NCBI GenBank assembly: GCA_946699065.1
Contig: CAMPDV010000917.1
Coordinates: 1-64,000 of the forward strand
Length of the DNA stretch: 64,000 bases
Origin: Loxodes magnus
Taxonomy: Eukaryota; Ciliophora; Karyorelictea; Loxodida; Loxodidae
Direction of reading: 5' to 3'
Part shown: positions 60,504 through 64,000 of the stretch, piece by piece
Position numbering within the stretch: position 1 is the stretch's first letter
Layout: each line of letters begins with the position of its first letter
Made by a program: the position numbers and the translations under genes
The notes under the pieces: model-generated
Seen by the model: only the letters and a program-made list of their open reading frames with translations
Database searches by the model: none
Told to the model about the DNA's origin: nothing

Positions 60504-61484
60504 ATGTACTCTACTTTTCTGTATTCTTCCAATACATATCTTGCTTCAATTTTAGAAGTGGCTTATTAACGAATTCTACAGTAAAAGAAATTTCCGAAAT
60601 TTATAGGGATAATTATTAATTATTAAGTTGAATAGATAAAAGATAACTTAGTAATCATTTCTGGAGAAAGTGAATCTTCAAAAAGATTCACTATTCTTCA
60701 AATAGAAAATGACTAATATAAAACTTAAGAGTTGGAAACATTTTTTAGCAGAAGTCATCATGGAACTATATTTGATGATAAAGCTTCAATTTATTTAATA
60801 GGAGGAGAAACTACCAAATCGTATGAAGTTTTTAATATGAAAGCATTCAAGTTTACTCCTTATTTCGAAGACTTTTCAATAACACTGAGAACGTTTGGAC
60901 TTTGCTTAGTAAAAGAGGATTTCAATGCTTTTGGCAGGTTTGACTTTGATAAAAATTAAGCTTAAAATTCTATTTATTCTTATTCAAATATTGAATAGAA
61001 GTGAATATATTTATAAGTTTAATTTAAGAATAAAAGTTCATAAAGTGTTGCGTATTCAAAGAAAGAATAAAGTTGCTATATCTGATGTAGTGGTGGGGAT
61101 TTAAGAAGAACTTATGCTTATGACTTCAAATAAATAATAGATGATGGAGAAGAAATGGATGAAATTTAAGAATCTTTTTTTAATAAATTGATTAAGATCC
61201 TCTTTAATTACAATGATTTAGATTATAAGAATAAATATATAAAGCATAGTGTAAACTCAATAAAAAACAAAGCTATCATTGTATATTTTAATGCTTATTT
61301 AAAATAATTTTAACATAAAAATAAGAAAAAAAACTAATTACCCATAAATGTTTATTCTTAGTAAAGAGATAAATAAATAATGCTTAAAAGGTTAAACAAA
61401 TAGAAAATAACTACTATTACAGTTTACAAATTTAATTATAATATAGAATCTATTATTAACTAAAAATAGAGATTTAGCTACTGA
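60504..61484 (+). CDS. Kelch-repeat protein
   Basis: At least three beta-propeller blades are visible: DNLVIISGESESSKRFTILQ, then GTIFDDKASIYLIGGE followed by KSYEVFN, and CYIWCSGGDLRRTYAYDF. The hydrophobic-(G/S)G turns and following Y.(Y/F)D are Kelch hallmarks. TGA reads as Trp at QK-W-IYL, where Kelch blades carry a conserved Trp, and at YI-W-CSGG. One frame covers the whole region without indels. The C-terminal 100 residues are charged and not recognised. The end is taken at TGA 61482-61484. ATG 60504 is a conservative start; the frame stays plausible further upstream. Kelch propellers bind partner proteins, often as Cullin-3 adaptors or actin binders. Confidence 0.65.
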
Positions 61485-62767
61485 AAATATAGCTTTTATG
61501 GAGAATTTAATTAATAAAACTTATTATTATTTGAAAATTATTTTTATTTCATATTCAATTAAGTTAGTTTTTCTAGAAATGTCTTAAGCTATTAACTATT
61601 TTAATATATTAAGAATAAAAATTTCTATTTTAAATTAAAAATAAAATTTTTCGAAAATTTTTTGTTTTTATAACCTTTTTAAAGCTTTCTGCTAAAAATT
61701 AAACGTTCCTTTCAAATTTTATTTTTAATCCATCTATAAGAGAAATTTTGTGTTGCAAAATGTTTTTTTATTTTGATGAAGATAAAGTAAAATAATAGAT
61801 TTAATAAAATATTTATAATCTCTCATAAATTTATGGGTTGCTTTAAAAGAGTTTATGAGAATTTCAAAATACTTAAATATATAGTAGAAATATTAAAATA
61901 AAACAATTATGAAAATAAAGGATTAAAATAACAATAATAATAAGATAAAAAAGTTTCAATACTTTGAGTATTGGGACATAATTGCACTACTTATAGTTTA
62001 TTTCATGTGAATTATGTTAAGTATAAGAGTTTATGTAAGTTTATTATCAACCTCTAGTTAATTCTTCCTATCTCCTGTTCTTTTGTTTCTTCTATATTGA
62101 TTCTAAATTGTGTTCTCGCATTTTCATCTCTTTTTTTATTTTCATCTTTCTTCTTATTTGTTTTCACAACCATTTTAAATAAGAAAATACTAATTCTATG
62201 AGATAAGGAGGTAAAATGCTTATATGAGTATAGAAACTCTTTAAAATTTCTTTTTTATTACTCCTAAAAATAAAATTTCTTAATCATCTCTCTATTATTT
62301 TTAAGGCTAAAATGCACTTTAACCTTTCATATTATAATAGTTAAATTTTAAGTTCTTTATATGCATAATTTATCAAAATCAGCTCTTTAGCATATCATTT
62401 CTAAAACGTACTTTAAACATCAGATTGATTTAATAATAATAATAAAGCTATAGTCAGAAATTGATAAAATGATATAAGATTATATTAATTAATAAGAAGC
62501 TTATATTATTTTAGTCTCTAAGGAATATATCACTTATTAGTTTAATCTATTTAAAATCATTTAATTATATTATAATCTTTTCAGCCTTCATTAATTTTAT
62601 TAAGTATGTTCTTAATTAGCATCATATCTATTGCTATTAAAATAAACTTTAATTTATCTATTTAAAGAAGGAATTTTATTCAATTATTAGAGAAAGCAAT
62701 ACTAGCTGCTTATTTAACCTATTTAGCTTTACACCTTTAATTATAGTCTAAATAATAATTAAAAAGA
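61485..62767. other. AT-rich intergenic
   Basis: No gene, repeat or RNA recognised. Confidence 0.45.
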
Positions 62768-63052
62768 TGCTGGGAACTGAGAATGGCCTTCGTGACAACA
62801 CTTTCTGGTTTTATGGCTAGGAATAAGTTCCTTTCCTGTCGCTGAGAAAGTCCCTAATCAGAGTCATTTTCTGAAGGGAATACTATCTTTGAGATTATCC
62901 GCTCTTAGTAGGGGCTTGAAGCCTGGTTATTCATAGCGATGGAGCTCCCTGCCAGCTGTGTTTGGAACACAACAGGATATCTCCATTATTCCTTAAAAAG
63001 AGAGCTTCGGGTCGACTAATTGGAAAGGAGATTCCGATCCCAAGCTCTTGTA
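62768..63052 (-). repeat. dispersed repeat family A, copy 3
   Basis: The reverse complement aligns along its whole length with the 27841 copy, including CCAGGCTTCAAGCCCCTA and GAGCGGATAATCTCAAAGA. Most differences are C/T or G/A, and both candidate frames remain open under the TAA/TAG=Gln code. Confidence 0.85.
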
Positions 63053-63414
63053 GTTAAAATTAATTAATTAAAATTAGTCTAAATATTTTTAATAAGGCTT
63101 ATTTTAAATGCTCACAAATGAATAGCAAGATATATAGATATAATGCATTATAATTGCCACTTTAGTGCTTAAAAATTATTTAGAAGTAAAAAAGAGTAAA
63201 GACATTATAAGAATGAGTAAAAAACTAAATTAAAACTATCCTTTAAAATAATTAGATAAAGTAAATAAAGCCTTTCTTTCATAATGTTCCATTTATTAAT
63301 TAAATAGTAACTTACTAAATTTTAAATTTGCTAATTCCAAATTAAAAAAAATTATACTTTCAAGTGTAATTTAAAATTATTAACTAATTATAAACTTAAA
63401 AACTTTCTCTTTCG
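63053..63414. other. AT-rich spacer between two family A copies
   Basis: No feature recognised. Confidence 0.5.
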
Positions 63415-63700
63415 AGGGACTAGAAACTCCTTTCCAGATAGACGATCCTGGACACTCTCTTGATGCACATAACACGGATATCCTGCTGCATATTTAAATA
63501 AGCTTTTGTATGGAAGTTCCATAACTAAGAGTCACAGGTTTCAAGCCACTAGTAGGAGTATATAGCCGGATGGATTTTGTTTGCTTGTTGAGATTGATTC
63601 TAACTAAGGACCTACTCACCGAAAGGATATGAACTTGACTTTATCCATAAAAATAGAAAGTTTTATCAGAGAAGCAACATCAGTTCTCATCACCATCTTT
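63415..63700 (+). repeat. dispersed repeat family A, copy 4 (most diverged)
   Basis: Recognisable by CTAGAAACTCCTTTCCAGAT, ACACGGATATCCTGCTGCA, CACAGGTTTCAAGCCACTAG and the closing AGTTCTCATCACCATCTTTT. Inverted relative to copy 3 and about 360 bp from it. Confidence 0.7.
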
Positions 63701-64000
63701 TTAATCCTTATTTCTAACTTTCTATCATTTTATTTAAACTTGGTAATAAAAAGTACTGAAATAAAAAAGGGATATCAGAGATGCCTGAAATACTCTTAAT
63801 TAAGTTTATTGATAGATTTTCTATTTATTATCTTTCAAAATTTCATTATTTTTTATTTATTGTAAGATATTATTTCTCCTTACTTTACTTAAATTTTATA
63901 TTTTCTCCTTCTTCATCTCTCTGACTGTTTAGATTCTTAAATAGTTACTTAAAATAATCTAAAAAGTGTAAATTTCTTAGACTATTTAGTAATTATTCTT
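63701..64000. other. AT-rich end of window
   Basis: No feature recognised. Confidence 0.5.

Overview
The window is about 80% A+T and comes from a ciliate nuclear genome. The best genes only make sense if TAA and TAG encode glutamine, and TGA repeatedly falls where tryptophan is expected. TGA is also the most natural terminator at several gene ends. This matches the ambiguous karyorelict-type code (NCBI table 27) better than the Tetrahymena/Paramecium code. Four places need a 16-29 nt GT...AG intron to keep a recognisable protein in frame, so the genome also uses micro-introns. The genus cannot be fixed from sequence alone; a Loxodes-like karyorelict is my best guess. Because this code has no unconditional stop, an open frame is not evidence by itself. 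I call genes from motifs, composition and coherence.

Layout. 1-3324: perfect 94-bp satellite. 3325-5900: diverged short repeats. 5975-8275 (-): RING/coiled-coil/pentapeptide/WD40 gene with a frameshifted WD tail. 8870-11120 (-): decayed non-LTR retrotransposon. 11-42 kb: mostly AT-rich DNA with dispersed repeat families (A, B, D), a conserved LINE 3'-tail hairpin, a spliced coiled-coil gene at 25.6-26.5 kb, and coding relics including a TPR relic near 41 kb. 42.95-46.3 kb (-): large membrane protein with a REJ-like segment and micro-introns. 49.46-53.05 kb (+): RING-ubiquitin-like gene described below. 53.9-55.8 kb (+): leucine-rich-repeat gene. 56.4-57.1 kb (-): unknown ORF. 57.55-57.73 kb: convergent tRNA-Glu and tRNA-Lys. 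58.2-59.0 kb: second LINE fragment. 60.5-61.5 kb (+): Kelch gene. 62.8-63.7 kb: two family A copies.

The most striking object lies downstream of the RING/ubiquitin-like exon. For about 2.85 kb (50025-52877) the DNA is a chain of roughly 105 GT...AG units of 16-26 nt, almost all separated by exactly three bases. About 30 outer units have unrelated interiors but keep GT, AG and the 3-base spacing. The inner 74 or so are a 27-bp tandem repeat made of a near-constant 24-nt intron-like body plus a variable triplet. Read as spliced, the triplets are single-codon exons, all in phase 0, that extend the protein. If confirmed, this is a gene whose codons are individually separated by micro-introns.

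Several relics carry real indels and are marked as such. Splicing, the TGA=Trp reading and repeat classes are inferences to be checked with RNA and genome-wide data.
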